From the NCBI RefSeq assembly GCF_002878395.1, contig NC_061114.1, forward strand, positions 161,390,631-161,454,630: a stretch of 64,000 nt of DNA. Direction: 5' to 3'. This DNA is from Capsicum annuum. Lineage: Eukaryota > Streptophyta > Magnoliopsida > Solanales > Solanaceae. The number at the start of each line of letters is the position of its first letter. Position 1 is the stretch's first letter. The notes beneath the pieces are model-generated. The model worked only from the letters and a program-made list of their open reading frames with translations. It did not search any database and was not told the origin of the DNA. The translations under genes were made by a program, and so were the position numbers. Of this stretch, positions 63,361 through 64,000 are shown one piece after another.

Positions 63361-64000
63361 AGTCACACCTCTTTTTTTAACCAAAAAGATTGAATTTAAG
63401 TTTGAAAAGGGTTTTTATTATTAAGTGACAAAAGAAAATAATTTATTTCAAAAAAGATTGTTTACATTCGAACTGAGAGTCACCACTTGGCATGAATTCG
63501 GTGTGCCAAGTCACCTTTGGAAATCCGTTTTAAAAATGATTTTTTTACTCTAAAAATTGATTTACGAATAGAGATTCCGGTTAAAAAATTTTGTTGACCG
63601 AGGATAAGGTGTTAGGCATCTCTCGGTCCCATAGTTCGACCACGGTCGTTTCGTAGAGTAATATCGGCTAGTATGACACTATGAAATGTATAAACCAATA
63701 AAATATATGAACAGGCAAACAAACAACCAAAAACAATCAAAAATCCCAAAATAGTGTCCAATCTAATTTATTACAAACCAAAATAAAATGCAAAAATAAA
63801 CCTATACTAACAAATACTAACCCTGACCCATGCTCTACCCGATGTCTCAGACCTTCATCACGAATGTCCTTCACGTACAAGATACTTCAAGACATTCCCT
63901 GAATAAATCAATACAAATTTCTCGGAGCATTCTCCGGCCAAATGAGTACAATTTTAATTTTTGTGCGATAAAGTAAAACGAATCATTCACACACACATTC
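63361..64000 (-). repeat. Ogre-type 5' LTR, cut by the window edge
   Basis: Matches 54880-55510 of the other LTR. Only its last 640 bp are in the window. The terminal CA is mutated (CAGTCACACC on the plus strand instead of TGTCACACC). Confidence 0.9.

Larger units (their letters stand above)
54878..64000 (-). mobile_element. Ogre/Tat-type Ty3/gypsy element, pol-less
   Basis: Minus-strand element running past the right edge of the window. Its parts are the 3' LTR (54878-56793), polypurine tract, minisatellite-rich 3' region, gag remnant (60.4-61.9 kb), duplicated leader, tRNA-Arg primer site (63339-63356) and the start of the 5' LTR (63361 onward). Reverse transcriptase, RNase H and integrase are missing, so it is a deletion derivative or non-autonomous relative. 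Full Ogre elements are usually over 12 kb. Confidence 0.82.

Overview
The window is nuclear DNA of a flowering plant, most probably a member of the Solanaceae. The reasons are intron-rich plant genes, LTR retrotransposons of Athila, Ogre/Tat, chromovirus and copia type, RTE LINEs with a (GTT)n tail of the kind known from nightshades, and PIF/Harbinger elements with TA-rich ends. There is no bacterial, organellar or CRISPR signal. Most of the 64 kb is nested, decayed transposable-element sequence around one small gene island.

Layout. 1-7.5 kb: minus-strand remains of an Athila-like Ty3/gypsy element (gag-protease, tRNA-Asp primer site, probable LTR) followed by a degenerate plant-transposon-protein reading frame. 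7.5-11.4 kb: AT-rich DNA and terminal-inverted-repeat elements, including a PIF/Harbinger-type element with a doubled left end. 11.46-19.7 kb: a Ty1/copia element with both LTRs, its reverse transcriptase split by an RTE LINE that left a 16-bp target duplication. 20.7-22.4 kb: a fragment of a plastid dicarboxylate translocator beside a Myb/SANT-like transposon protein, ending in a Harbinger-type right end only 93 bp before the start codon of the next gene.

Gene island, 22.4-29.1 kb. A six-exon NAT9-like N-acetyltransferase gene (plus strand, 195 codons, all junctions in frame) faces a DOMON-domain secreted protein gene of the AIR12/CYBDOM group (minus strand, 188 codons). The two are convergent.

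29.6-49.6 kb: a chromovirus-like gypsy element (A) that landed in an LTR of a second gypsy family (B), a foldback element, a second RTE LINE with a perfect 14-bp target duplication, a hAT-transposase remnant, and a minus-strand B element with two LTRs, one followed by a third RTE LINE. 49.6-51.7 kb: a 570-bp direct repeat pair and a short TRIM-like LTR. 51.7-54.9 kb: no recognisable gene. 54.9-64 kb: a minus-strand Ogre/Tat-type element with LTRs, tRNA-Arg primer site, gag remnant and no pol, carrying about 20 copies of a 41-bp minisatellite.

I see no coordinated novel multigene system. The most informative points are the transposon end abutting the NAT9 gene, repeated copies of the NAT9 exon 1 splice-donor region in its first intron, the dicarboxylate-transporter fragment, the Ogre minisatellite, the foldback element and the nesting order. 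All readings are by eye; nothing was aligned by program or searched in a database.
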